Assembly: GCA_026388095.1 (NCBI GenBank)
Contig: JAPLKL010000074.1
Span: 17,462-81,461, forward strand
DNA length: 64,000 nucleotides
Origin: Elusimicrobiota bacterium
Lineage (GTDB): Bacteria > Elusimicrobiota > Elusimicrobia > UBA1565 > UBA9628
Direction of reading: 5' to 3'
The position numbers and the translations under genes were made by a program. The first letter of the stretch is position 1. Every line of letters begins with the position of its first letter. Positions 52,363 through 60,675 of this stretch are shown piece after piece. Below the pieces are notes generated by a model that searched no databases, was not told where the DNA came from, and saw only the letters and a list, made by a program, of their open reading frames with translations.

Positions 52363-54231
52363 ATGTTGATGGTCAGTGAACGCCTCCGCCTCGATTGGGG
52401 CACAGCAAAAGACGGCTCCTGGTGCGACCTTTTCGCCCTGGAGACGAACGGCCCCCATTTGAAAGGCGTCGAAGGGGTCTACGTGCTCTGGCACGGCGGC
52501 AATGTGCCGGGCATGGTCCGGGTCGGCCAGGGCGAGATAAAGGAAAGGATAGGCTTCCTGCGCCAGGACGCCGCGGTGCTCAAGTTCAAGGAGCAAGGGC
52601 TGTTCTTTACTTGGGCGAAAGTGGAGCGCCAGCGCCGTGACGGCGTGGAGAGGTTCCTCAGCGAGAGGCTGCAGCCCAAGCTCCAAGCCCCGGCGTCCGA
52701 TGGCCCCCGGATCGCGGTCAACCTGCCCGGGCATGCCGAGCCCGAGGCGCAAGAGGTCGGCGAGGCCGCCGCCGCGGGGCCGGCCATTCGGCTTCGGGCA
52801 GCAGCCCAGCCGTCGCCCCCGCCCCAAGAAAGCCTCGCGACCCCGGCGCAGCCCGCGCCCGCGACGGCCCAGCCCGCGCCCGCAGCGGCCCAGCCCGCGC
52901 CCGCAGCGGCCCAGGTCGAGGTCCCGAGGGTCCCGCGTCTGCAGCAGCAGTTCAATGAGCTCGTGGCCCAGGACCAGAAGAAGCCGACCCGAAGCTTCTT
53001 CGGCGGCGGGGAGGCTCCCAAGGTCTTGTCGCAGGAGGCTGTGGTCAGCGAACTCACCCAGTCGGTGATGCGCGAAGCCCTGCTCCTGCGGGCCTCGGAC
53101 ATCCACCTCGAGCCCATGATCGACCGGCTGCGCGTGCGCTTGCGCGTGGACGGACTGCTGGAGACGCACCTCGAGGTCCCGAACTCGCTCAAGCTCTCCT
53201 TGGTCTCCCACATCCGGGTGCTCTGCGGCCTCGACCCGGAGAAGGGCGTCAACTCCGCCAAGCCCGAAGACGGCCGCATGGTGGCGACGGTGGATGGCCA
53301 GGAGGCGGACCTGCGCCTGGCCACCTTCCCCACTTCCTATGGCGACAAGGCCGTGCTGCGCATCATGCCGCGCCAGACCAAGCTCCCGGGGCTCGAGGAG
53401 CTGGGCCTGCTCCCCGCGCACGCCGCCTTGGTGCGCCAGCTCGTCCACCGGCCCCAGGGCATGATCATCGCCACCGGCCCGACCGGCTCCGGCAAATCCA
53501 CGACCCTTTACACCCTCCTGCAGCTCCTCAACGACGCCTCGCGCAACATCGTCACCTTGGAAGACCCCATCGAGATCAGCCTGCCCGGGCTCATCCAGGG
53601 CACCATCCAGCCCAAGCTGGGCTTCGGCTTCGCCGACGGCCTGCGCGCCATCCTCCGGCAGGACCCCAACGTCATCATGGTGGGAGAGGTGCGCGACAAC
53701 GAGACGGCCGAGATCGCCTGCCGGGCCGCGCTGACCGGCCACATGCTGCTGACCACCTTGCATACCCCCAGCGCCGTGGGCGCCGTGGCCCGCCTGCTGG
53801 ACATGGGCATCGAGCCCTTCCTGCTCGCCTCCTCGCTCACCGCGGCCCTCTCCCAGCGCCTGGCCCGGCGCATCTGCGACGGCTGCCGCGAGGCCTACAA
53901 GCCCGGCGACGACGAGAGCACGCAGATCGAGGCGCTGGCGGCGAGCGCCGGGCTTCAAGTCTCGGCCAGCTCCTTCCCGACGCTGTACCGGGGCCGGGGC
54001 TGCCCCGTTTGCAGGTCCTCCGGCTACAACGGCCGGGTGCTCATCTTCGAGGCCGTCCCCGCCACAGCCGAGCTGCGCCCGCTCATCCTGCGCAAGGCTT
54101 CCGCGGACGAGCTGCGCCAGGCGGCCACGCGCGGCGGGATGGAGCCTCTGCTGGCCGACGGGCTGCGCAAGGTGCAGTCCGGGGCGACCTCTTTGGCCGA
54201 GGTCATCCGCGTCGCGGGCTCCAACGACTGA
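52363..54231 (+). CDS. PilB/GspE-type ATPase with GIY-YIG-like N-terminus
   Basis: A 622-residue assembly ATPase. The first 110 residues resemble a GIY-YIG fold: EGVYVLW (38-43), VRVGQG (52-57), ERI with Arg62, and DGVERFL with Glu96; the Tyr of the second motif is Arg. A Pro/Ala linker holds three 21-base repeats (52849-52911). The ATPase core follows: SDIHLEP, Walker A GPTGSGKST (about 372-380), LEDPIE, Walker B IMVGEVRDNETA, and the zinc pair CDGC / CPVC. It would power a type IV pilus or type II secretion-like machine, but no pilC/pilM genes adjoin. TATAAT (52352-52357) ends five bases before the ATG. Confidence 0.9.
   Translation: MLMVSERLRLDWGTAKDGSWCDLFALETNGPHLKGVEGVYVLWHGGNVPGMVRVGQGEIKERIGFLRQDAAVLKFKEQGLFFTWAKVERQRRDGVERFLSERLQPKLQAPASDGPRIAVNLPGHAEPEAQEVGEAAAAGPAIRLRAAAQPSPPPQESLATPAQPAPATAQPAPAAAQPAPAAAQVEVPRVPRLQQQFNELVAQDQKKPTRSFFGGGEAPKVLSQEAVVSELTQSVMREALLLRASDIHLEPMIDRLRVRLRVDGLLETHLEVPNSLKLSLVSHIRVLCGLDPEKGVNSAKPEDGRMVATVDGQEADLRLATFPTSYGDKAVLRIMPRQTKLPGLEELGLLPAHAALVRQLVHRPQGMIIATGPTGSGKSTTLYTLLQLLNDASRNIVTLEDPIEISLPGLIQGTIQPKLGFGFADGLRAILRQDPNVIMVGEVRDNETAEIACRAALTGHMLLTTLHTPSAVGAVARLLDMGIEPFLLASSLTAALSQRLARRICDGCREAYKPGDDESTQIEALAASAGLQVSASSFPTLYRGRGCPVCRSSGYNGRVLIFEAVPATAELRPLILRKASADELRQAATRGGMEPLLADGLRKVQSGATSLAEVIRVAGSND
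52849..52911 (+). repeat. Three tandem 21-base repeats in the pilB linker
   Basis: Units at 52849-52869, 52870-52890 and 52891-52911 encode QPAPATA/QPAPAAA. They form the flexible linker between the GIY-YIG-like and ATPase domains; copy number may vary. Confidence 0.75.
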
Positions 54232-54239
54232 GGCCGGCC

Positions 54240-55373
54240 GTGCCGGATCGCAGCGCTGGGCGCTTGACCGAAGGCTCCTACCACAAGGTTACCAGCTTCT
54301 CTTTTAACAGCGTCAACCAGCTCACGCAGGTGAGCCTGCCCGACGGGACGGCGTCTAGTTACAAGTACGATGCGGCGGGCCGGCGGGTCGAGAAGTCGAC
54401 GGGCTCGACGAGCAGTCCGGTCGTGACGCGGTTCGTTTACGACGGGCAAAATATTCTCGCTGAACTCGACGGCAACAACAATCTGTTGGCGCTCTTCACG
54501 CAAGGGCCAGGGATAGACCAGCCGCTCATCATGCGCAAGTCCGACGGGACGGAGTACTTCATACATGGGGACGCATTGGCCAGCGTGGTGGCGCACACTG
54601 ACGCGAATGGAGCCCTGATAGAGAGGGTGGAGTACGAGGCTTACGGCAAGCCGACCTTTGTTGATGTGAGGGGGCCGCCGGTCACATCAACTGCGTCGCT
54701 GACCGGAAGTCCGTTCGCGTTCACCGGGCGGATGTGGGAGGCGGAGACGAACCTTTATGATTACAGACACCGGCAAACCTATGATCCTCAAGCCGGGAGG
54801 TTTGGGCAGGAGGATCCGATAGGGTTTGCTGGGAACGATGTCAATCTGTACTCATACTTGCGCAATAGACCATTATTGTTCCGAGATCCTCTTGGTCTTG
54901 CCCCGGGTGATCCCTATCCTACTCTGGATGATGCAATCATTGCTGCAATCGAGCAGTACCTTGGGTACTCAATAAGGCTGAATTTGGAACTTGGCGGAGC
55001 AATCTATATGCAGAATGGATTATATTACTACGCCCCAGCCATCTTCGGAACTGAGGACAAAATGAATCTTGGGGATTTTTGGGTGCCTGATTCCGGTGAG
55101 TTAATTGCGGCGTATCATACACACGGCGCTGTCGACCCAAACTACAATAGCGACGACTTCGGTATTGGTGACAGGAACGCTGCATGGGGCCAAGGGATAA
55201 TCCTAGGTGTCGGTACACCCGATGGCTCCATTCTAAAGCTCACTCCTTCTAGCAAATGGAATCCATTTGCCCCACCTTTTTCTGTCAAGCGCGACATTCT
55301 GAAGCCAGGAAAGAAGGGCAATGGAACGGAAGGAAAGGCAGAGAAAGGAGATAAGGGGACAAAATGTCATTAG
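54240..55373 (+). pseudogene. RHS C-terminal fragment with DUF4329 toxin-like tip
   Basis: About 377 residues starting abruptly eight bases after the pilB stop (GTG at 54240 is the only nearby start). It has the last RHS/YD repeats (SLPDGTASSYKYDAAGRRV, FVYDGQNILAELDGNNN) and the RHS core end (YDYRHRQTYDPQAGRFGQED, VNLYSYLRNRPLLFRDPLGL). The tip has GGAIYMQNGLYYY, AAYHTHGAVDPNY and DDFGIGDRNAA, the E...HTHG...D pattern of DUF4329 JAB-like domains. The tip is clearly more AT-rich. No N-terminus, signal or promoter is present, so it is an orphan cassette. Confidence 0.78.
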
Positions 55374-55771
55374 CTAAGAGAGTCGCTATCGATTCTGTAC
55401 TAATTCTCATCGTCGGAGCAGTCGTGTTTTTGGCGGATTATAGGTATCGGCAAGGCGAGATGGCTGTTTTGGGCGTCTCCCGTCTAGTCAGACTATCAGG
55501 GACCGAATTGCGGGTCGGGTCATGTGCTTACACGGATTTCGCAGGTCGGTTAGCCAGCCGCAAGGATGGTTACCTGAAGAGCTGGCCAGAGGATATGGGG
55601 CGCTATCGAGTGACTATTGGGAAACTGAAGAAGCATCTTTGGTCGGAGTCAGACAGTGTTAATACATGGATGGTGCTGATCGATCAAGGTGCTCTGACTT
55701 TGGGCGGCGACTTCGTCTATGAGATAAGACAAGACGACTGCGCGATCCTGGCCGCACGTCCAGAAAAATAG
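55364..55771 (+). CDS. Putative immunity protein for the RHS tip
   Basis: A 135-residue protein with one N-terminal membrane helix (VLILIVGAVVFLADY) and a small, mixed alpha/beta extracytoplasmic part containing two cysteines (VGSCAYTDF, QDDCAIL). Its ATG overlaps the end of the RHS frame by ten bases and its composition matches the AT-rich tip. Position directly after a polymorphic-toxin tip is the standard place for an immunity gene; the family itself is not recognised. Confidence 0.55.
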   Translation: MSLAKRVAIDSVLILIVGAVVFLADYRYRQGEMAVLGVSRLVRLSGTELRVGSCAYTDFAGRLASRKDGYLKSWPEDMGRYRVTIGKLKKHLWSESDSVNTWMVLIDQGALTLGGDFVYEIRQDDCAILAARPEK

Positions 55772-55846
55772 CCGAGTTGGGTCAGTTGGGCTGAGTAGAC
55801 AAGCTGTGTGAGTGGCAAGATGAAAAATCGCCTACAGTGTCCTAGA

Positions 55847-56010
55847 ATTCCGACCCGCGCTCTTGGGCGGGTGTGTTGGCGCGGGTCGGAATCGCCCCGA
55901 CATGCCGTACCGTCGGGGCAAAAACCGCTTTGGGCCAGTTGCTTGAACCACGGCTACCGCCCAGTCACTTCGTGCCTGGGCGGTTCCGCGCGCCCCTGCG
56001 GGGAACGCGG
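55847..56010. repeat. Four-hairpin intergenic array
   Basis: Within the 290-base gap 55772-56062: 55847-55892 (14-base stem opening ATTCCGAC, 18-base loop), 55894-55919 (8-base stem), 55956-55984 (9-base stem ACCGCCCAG/CTGGGCGGT), and a GC-rich hairpin about 55986-56008 with an inner CCCC-TGC-GGGG. The outer ATTCCGAC/GTCGGAAT pairs match the hairpin at 9166-9192, while the inner bases differ. No gene is seen here. Confidence 0.55.
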
Positions 56011-56062
56011 GCAGTCGAGTCACCGAGACCATTGTGTTCGCAACACGAACCCATAGAATTCT

Positions 56063-56401
56063 ATGCATAAACTAGTTTCTTTCCTCATTCTCGCCACATC
56101 CCCGGCATGGTCCGCCGACACCAAGACCCACGTCGACGACCTCCGCCGCCTCCAGCTCGTCTCACCCCAGAACCTCGTCATCATCGACGTCCGCCCGCCC
56201 AGCGACTTTGCCAAAGGCCACATCCAAGGCAGCCGCAACATCCCCGTAAAAAATCTCGCCGCAGCCCGACTCCCGCTCGACTCAAAGATCATCGTCTACT
56301 GCGGCGAAGACTCCTGCCCCCTCGGCGAGCAAGCCGCCAAGAGCCTCATCTCCGTCGGGCACAGGGATGTTCAGACCCTTGTAGTAGGCCGCTCAAGTTA
56401 G
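56063..56401 (+). CDS. Exported rhodanese-like protein, probably truncated
   Basis: A 112-residue protein with a signal peptide (LVSFLILATSPAWSA). The rhodanese fold is present from VIIDVRPPSDFAKGHIQGS to the active-site loop IVYCGEDSCPLGEQAAKSL, with the Cys in VYCGED. The usual ending (a GG-x-x-x-W segment) is missing: after VGHRDVQTL the frame runs into VVGRSS and stops. The 3' end (56350-56388) is the left arm of an inverted repeat, so an insertion may have cut the gene. TAGAAT at 56054-56059 is three bases before the ATG. Confidence 0.75.
   Translation: MHKLVSFLILATSPAWSADTKTHVDDLRRLQLVSPQNLVIIDVRPPSDFAKGHIQGSRNIPVKNLAAARLPLDSKIIVYCGEDSCPLGEQAAKSLISVGHRDVQTLVVGRSS
56350..56388 (+). repeat. 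Inverted repeat, left arm (in rhodanese 3' end)
   Basis: 39 bases matching the complement of 57976-58014 at 35 positions. It starts inside rhodanese codons and runs past the conserved part, so one arm was copied from the other. The two arms enclose the AAA/DUF4143 ATPase gene. Confidence 0.7.
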
Positions 56402-56524
56402 GCCGAGGTCCGAGCCGGGGTCAACCCAGGCGTCTATGCAACACCCAGGCATGTCCCACGCCAAGGACGGCGCGAAACCATCCCCTCTCGAGTCTAAACA
56501 AATCCCCTGAAGGCAAAATATATC

Positions 56525-56558
56525 ATGTAATTATTTGCCTTAGGGCAAATAATTACAT
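56525..56558. promoter_or_regulatory. 34-base AT-rich perfect dyad before the ATPase gene
   Basis: Arms 56525-56539 (ATGTAATTATTTGCC) and 56544-56558 are perfectly complementary around TTAG. The dyad ends 11 bases before the ATG at 56570, so it overlaps any promoter or the mRNA start. It could be an autoregulatory operator or a recombination site. Confidence 0.6.
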
Positions 56559-56569
56559 AGACTCTGGCC

Positions 56570-57739
56570 ATGCCCCAGGAACGCTACCTGTCCTCTCCGA
56601 TCATCGAAGATTTGAAGGCCAAGATGGTCTTTGTCGGCGGCCCCAGGCAGGTCGGCAAGACCACGCTGGCCAGGATATTGGTCGGTGCCCAGTTCAAGGA
56701 AACGGCCTATTTCAACTGGGACAACAAGGCTGAGCGCAGGCAGATCATGGCCGCGCAATGGCCGGGTGCCGCCGAACTCGTCATTCTGGATGAGATCCAC
56801 AAGTTTTCGGGGTGGAAGCGCTTCATCAAGGGTGAATACGACGTTCACAAGGAAAAATATCGGTTCTTGGTCACCGGAAGCGCACGACTGGACATCTACC
56901 GCAAAGGCGGCGACTCCCTGCAAGGCCGCTATCACTACTACCGCATGCACCCCTTCACCCTGGCCGAACTGGCCAAGACGAAGAGCCCCATCGAGCCTTT
57001 TAAGGAGTTGCCCATCGGCGCCGTGCATCATCAGGAGTTCGCGACCCTGGAACGATTCGGCGGATTCCCGGAGCCGCTGTTCGCCCAGAACGACCGCACT
57101 CTCAGGCGTTGGCACAGCGAGCGCAACGAGCGGCTTTTTCGCGAAGACATCCGCGACACCGAAATGATCCGGGAACTGGGGAAAATGCAGGTCCTGAGCG
57201 ACATGCTGCCCTCAAAAGTGGGGGCGCTGCTCTCCATCAACAACATGAGGGGAGACCTCGAAGTCAGCCACCGAGCCGTGTCTCATTGGCTGACTATCCT
57301 CGAATCCTTCTACTACCAATTCCGCGTCTATCCGTTCTCCAGGGCATCGTTCCGGGCGCTGAAGAAGGAGCCGAAGCTTTATCTCTGGGATTGGTCGGAG
57401 GTGACGGATGAGGCCGCCCGCTTCGAGAATCTGGTCGGTTCGCACCTACTCAAACTCGTCCATTGGCTGCACGATTACGAAGGTTTAAAGACGGGACTCT
57501 ATTTCTTGCGCGACACGTCTAAACGGGAAGTGGATTTCCTGGTGACGGTGGAGGAAAAGCCCTGGTTCGCGGTGGAGGTCAAGCTAAACGATGACAGCCT
57601 CGCGCCCAATCTGAGATACTTCCGCGATAAGCTGAATATCCCGTTCACCTACCAGGTTCTCAAGAAGCCCGGGGTAGATCGAGTTGCGGACGGTATGCGC
57701 ATCATCTCCGCAGACAAGCTACTGCCTGCCTTGGTTTAA
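56570..57739 (+). CDS. AAA-family ATPase with DUF4143 domain
   Basis: A 389-residue protein: P-loop domain with FVGGPRQVGKTTLAR (Walker A) and AELVILDEIHKFSGWKRF (Walker B), then VTGSARLDIYRKGGDSLQGR, then the C-terminal DUF4143 region (about 200-389) with EVDFLVTVEEKPWFAVEVK, a PD-(D/E)xK-like D...E-x-K arrangement. This AAA_14/DUF4143 family is common, mobile and functionally unsettled; defence or toxin-like roles have been proposed. Composition is less GC-rich than the chromosome around it, and it lies between inverted repeats. Confidence 0.9.
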   Translation: MPQERYLSSPIIEDLKAKMVFVGGPRQVGKTTLARILVGAQFKETAYFNWDNKAERRQIMAAQWPGAAELVILDEIHKFSGWKRFIKGEYDVHKEKYRFLVTGSARLDIYRKGGDSLQGRYHYYRMHPFTLAELAKTKSPIEPFKELPIGAVHHQEFATLERFGGFPEPLFAQNDRTLRRWHSERNERLFREDIRDTEMIRELGKMQVLSDMLPSKVGALLSINNMRGDLEVSHRAVSHWLTILESFYYQFRVYPFSRASFRALKKEPKLYLWDWSEVTDEAARFENLVGSHLLKLVHWLHDYEGLKTGLYFLRDTSKREVDFLVTVEEKPWFAVEVKLNDDSLAPNLRYFRDKLNIPFTYQVLKKPGVDRVADGMRIISADKLLPALV

Positions 57740-58157
57740 GACGCTCTTAATCCCAAGGCCTGCCGCGGTCTAAAAGACGAAGTCGCCCCCATTTTTGCCG
57801 CAAAAACGTGCTATTAATTGCGGCAATAGGCTATGGGCAAACATGCTTCCTCCGTCGATAGCCGGGTCCTCACTTTCATAAAGGGACATCCCCCTGGCTG
57901 GGTATTCAGTATGGAAGGTTCTTTCCTATGGAGTCGCTGCTGCGTCGGCAGGTTGCCCGCAGCGGGCCTAAATGCCCCACAACAAGGGTCTGAACGTCGC
58001 TGTGCCCGACGGAGAGAATGTGCCATGACCTCTTATTCAGACTAGGCGGAATCATCCCGCCACGGCGATAGTCATGAAATAGCTTTTTACGCCCCAGTTG
58101 CCAGCCCAGGAATGGCCCAGGCGCCATACGGGCGCCTGGGCCGGTCCCCATCCTAGG
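57740..58157. other. Intergenic stretch with dyad, repeat arm and terminator
   Basis: About 420 bases with no convincing gene. It holds a TTGCCGCAA/TTGCGGCAA dyad (57795-57826), the right arm of the inverted repeat (57976-58014), and a 12-base-stem hairpin (58114-58142, GGCCCAGGCGCC) positioned to end transcription of the recombinase gene on the minus strand. Confidence 0.5.
57976..58014 (-). repeat. Inverted repeat, right arm
   Basis: Partner of 56350-56388 (35 of 39). Read on the minus strand it would encode SVGHSDVQTLVVG, closely like the SVGHRDVQTLVVG end of the truncated rhodanese, but no other rhodanese sequence surrounds it. Confidence 0.7.
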
Positions 58158-59105
58158 TCAGCCCAAGCCCGGAGCCCGCGCGCCCGCAGCGCCCGCAGCA
58201 GACCCCGACATCCGCAGCAGCGACTCCATAGGCGAGAACTTCCTATGCTGCTCCGCCACGTCGCGCCGGGCCAGATGCACGTAGCGCTTGGTCATCTCCA
58301 AGGTCGAATGCCCCAGGATCTCCTGCAGGCTGAACGAATCCCCCCCGTTGCGGATGTAGAGCACCGCGAAAGTATGCCGCAAGGTGTGCGGCGACAAACG
58401 CACCCCCTCGATCCCCGCCTGACGGCCGTAGCGGATGATCAGGATGCGCACCTTCGCCCGGTCCACAGCCTTGCCGGTCCGGCCCAGGAAAAGCTGCGGG
58501 GCCGCGACCAGCCCCTTGGCTCTGGCCTCGGCGTACTGCTGCAGCGCCTGCCGGGTCATCTCCGAGAACGGCACCGAACGCTCCTTGCGCCCCTTGCCCA
58601 TCACGGTCGCCGTGCAGTTGCTCCACTCCACCCGGCTCGCCTCCAGGGAAAGCACCTCCGAGATGCGCAGGCCCGAATCCAGCATGAGCATCAGCATGGC
58701 GCGGTCGCGCAGGCCCTCCACGGTCCGGACATCCGGCATCTCGATGAGGCGGCCCGCCTGCTCCGGGCTGAACGGGCGGATCAGCACCCGCTCGCAGCGC
58801 GGCCTCTCCACCAGTTCCATCGGGTTCGTCGGGATGGCGCCCTCGCCCTTCCAGAACCGGAAGGCGCAGCGGATGGCGCCGTAGACCCGAGACACCGTCT
58901 CAGCGGATATCCCCTTCTCCCGCAGATGAGCCAGATGCTCGCGCAGAAGGGACGGCGTCACCGCGCCCAGCTCCGGCGCGCCGCGGCTCTCCAGGAACGC
59001 GGCCAGGTCGCGCAGGATGAAGCGATACCACCTCACGCTGCCCGCCGCCAGGTTCAAGGCGACGCAGCGGGCCAGGAACGAACGGTTGGCGTCTTGCAGT
59101 TTCAT
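58158..59105 (-). CDS. Tyrosine recombinase, XerC/D-like
   Basis: A 315-residue site-specific recombinase. N-terminal SAM-like DNA-binding domain (about 5-90), then the catalytic domain with the full set: Arg in LDSGLRISEVLSLE, Lys in VMGKGRKERSVPF, HxxR in LSPHTLRHTFAVL, His in ILGHSTLEMTKRY, and the nucleophilic Tyr in KRYVHLARRD. It could be a chromosome-dimer XerD, but the Gly/Ala tail and its position beside ORFans and repeats also fit an integrase of a decayed element. Start fixed by GGAGGT about four bases upstream. Confidence 0.9.
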   Translation of the reverse strand: MKLQDANRSFLARCVALNLAAGSVRWYRFILRDLAAFLESRGAPELGAVTPSLLREHLAHLREKGISAETVSRVYGAIRCAFRFWKGEGAIPTNPMELVERPRCERVLIRPFSPEQAGRLIEMPDVRTVEGLRDRAMLMLMLDSGLRISEVLSLEASRVEWSNCTATVMGKGRKERSVPFSEMTRQALQQYAEARAKGLVAAPQLFLGRTGKAVDRAKVRILIIRYGRQAGIEGVRLSPHTLRHTFAVLYIRNGGDSFSLQEILGHSTLEMTKRYVHLARRDVAEQHRKFSPMESLLRMSGSAAGAAGARAPGLG

Positions 59106-59197
59106 ATGTACCTCCGTGGTCTTTGGGAACCCCTCATATGACCAACGAGCTACCCCCCATTTAGTTCCATCGGCGGTTTGCTACTATAGCGTTCGCC

Positions 59198-60214
59198 ATG
59201 CCCCACGGGGGCCTGGCAGGGGTGCAGCGCATGAACACGATCCTCAAGTTGGCGGTGATAACCGCCCTGGTCTACTTCGGTTTCCAGTTCTTCTCACGGA
59301 ACAGGACCTCGGCTGGTTATTCCGCCGTGACCCCGGAAGATATAAAAAGAACGGTGAGCGAGGCCCGGACAGCGCATAAGCGCATCCTCATAGAGGTGGG
59401 GAGCGATGGCTGCGTCTGGTGCGGCAGGCTCGGCAGATTGATGTCGGAGGACCGGGGCCTGCGCATGGCTGCGGAGGGTTTTGTAAGGCTGCATGCCGAC
59501 CTCCGGTCGAGCGCCCAGCTCCTGTTCTCTTACGGCCAAGTGCCGGGGACGCCGCATTTCTTCGTGCTCGAGGAGGACGGAACGCTGCTCTCTTCCCAGG
59601 AGACCGACAGCCTGGAATCCGGGCAGTCCTATGACCGCGGGAAACTGCTGGCTTTTCTTGACCGCTGGCGTTCCGCGGGCGGCGGTTCTGTTCCGGTCAC
59701 CAGCGGCATAATCGTGTACGGGCGGGATGACTGCAGCCTTACCCAGGGCTTCCTCCGGGAGCTGGACAGCGCTGGCGCCGAGTATACGTACAAGAGATTC
59801 GACGATGAAGCCGCGCGTGTCGAGGCAATGTCCCGCATGCTGGCCTCCGGCATGGATCCCTTCGGGGCGGGATTGCCCGTGGTCTGCGTAGACGGAAGGT
59901 TCTTCGTGCGTCCTTCTCTGGAGCAGGTACTAGCCCTCTACCACGGCCCGCTGAGTCCCGGCCGGGCGAAGCCAGGGGCCGGCCGCGGCCCGGCCGCCGG
60001 CGCAGCGCCTGCGGCGCAGGAGGCGGCCGCGGAAGGGCTTTTCGATATTTCCGGCATAGTCACGGGCGACTCCGCCATGGCGATAATAGGCGGGGAAGCA
60101 TACCGGGTCGGGGATTCCGTAGGCGGTTACAAGCTGCAGAAGATAGGGAAGGATTACGTCAGCTTCGCCGACCCGCAGGGCCAGACCGTCACCCAGAAGC
60201 TCAAGGCTGAATAG
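59198..60214 (+). CDS. Thioredoxin-glutaredoxin-PilP/GspC-like fusion protein
   Basis: A 338-residue membrane-anchored protein (helix about 14-32). A thioredoxin-like domain follows with CVWC (Cys72, Cys75) in VGSDGCVWCGRL and the cis-Pro in QVPGTPHFFVL. A glutaredoxin-like domain comes next (IIVYGRDDCSLTQGF, one Cys only; GLPVVCVDGRFFV). A Pro/Ala linker leads to a 55-residue end, DISGIVTGDSAMAIIGGEAY and VGGYKLQKIGKDYV, like the repeat domain of PilP or GspC. TACTAT (59182-59187) ends ten bases before this ATG; an ATG at 59231 with AGGGGTG upstream is an alternative start. Confidence 0.8.
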   Translation: MPHGGLAGVQRMNTILKLAVITALVYFGFQFFSRNRTSAGYSAVTPEDIKRTVSEARTAHKRILIEVGSDGCVWCGRLGRLMSEDRGLRMAAEGFVRLHADLRSSAQLLFSYGQVPGTPHFFVLEEDGTLLSSQETDSLESGQSYDRGKLLAFLDRWRSAGGGSVPVTSGIIVYGRDDCSLTQGFLRELDSAGAEYTYKRFDDEAARVEAMSRMLASGMDPFGAGLPVVCVDGRFFVRPSLEQVLALYHGPLSPGRAKPGAGRGPAAGAAPAAQEAAAEGLFDISGIVTGDSAMAIIGGEAYRVGDSVGGYKLQKIGKDYVSFADPQGQTVTQKLKAE

Positions 60215-60243
60215 CCGCGGGTTTACAGCCCGGAGTCAAGCGC

Positions 60244-60675
60244 CTAAGAAAGCCGGAAGCCCCGGGCCAGGATCTCGGTGCAGGTGCGGCGGTAGAAACC
60301 CAATATGCCGAGGGTCTGGATGTCCACCTTCACGTCGTAGATGCCGGCGAGGTCCGGCCGGGCCTTGAGGATGGAGGCCAAAGTCTTGTCGTAGCCGCCG
60401 TTGCCGGCCGCGCCCGAGACCGTGGTGGGCCGGATCGAGGCCGTGACCGGGATGGCCAGGCCGTGCTGGCAGGAGCGGCCCCGCACTTCTCCGGCGTCGC
60501 GGGCTCCGGGCGGCAGTTCCCCCGGCGTGAGCGTGGAAAAAGACAGGGGCCCCTCGGAGGCGTAGAACACGATCATCCCCCCGGGCGAGATGAGCCCGGG
60601 ATTGGCCGTGGTCCCGTCCTCCTGGGCCCGGACGGCCGGGGCCGCGAGGAGCGCGGCCAGCAGCGCCCAGGTCAA
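60244..60675 (-). CDS. TRL-like exported protein (second of pair)
   Basis: About 143 residues beginning with TTG at 60675, which overlaps the TGA of the preceding gene (TTGA). Signal peptide (WALLAALLAAPAVRA). The body, EVRGRSCQHGLAIPVTASI to IYDVKVDIQTLGILGFYRRT, is a diverged relative of the TRL-like family protein encoded just upstream, so the pair arose by duplication. Function unknown. Confidence 0.68.
   Translation of the reverse strand: MTWALLAALLAAPAVRAQEDGTTANPGLISPGGMIVFYASEGPLSFSTLTPGELPPGARDAGEVRGRSCQHGLAIPVTASIRPTTVSGAAGNGGYDKTLASILKARPDLAGIYDVKVDIQTLGILGFYRRTCTEILARGFRLS

Noticed and set aside
54009..54239. Upstream extension of the RHS frame into the pilB gene
   Set aside because: The translation before residue 77 is Arg/Pro-rich shadow of pilB; RHS-like text begins only after the pilB stop.
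57906..58151. 81-codon minus-strand frame ending in rhodanese-like SVGHSDVQTLVVG
   Set aside because: Only the repeat arm resembles rhodanese; the rest is not protein-like, so it is treated as part of the inverted repeat, not a gene.
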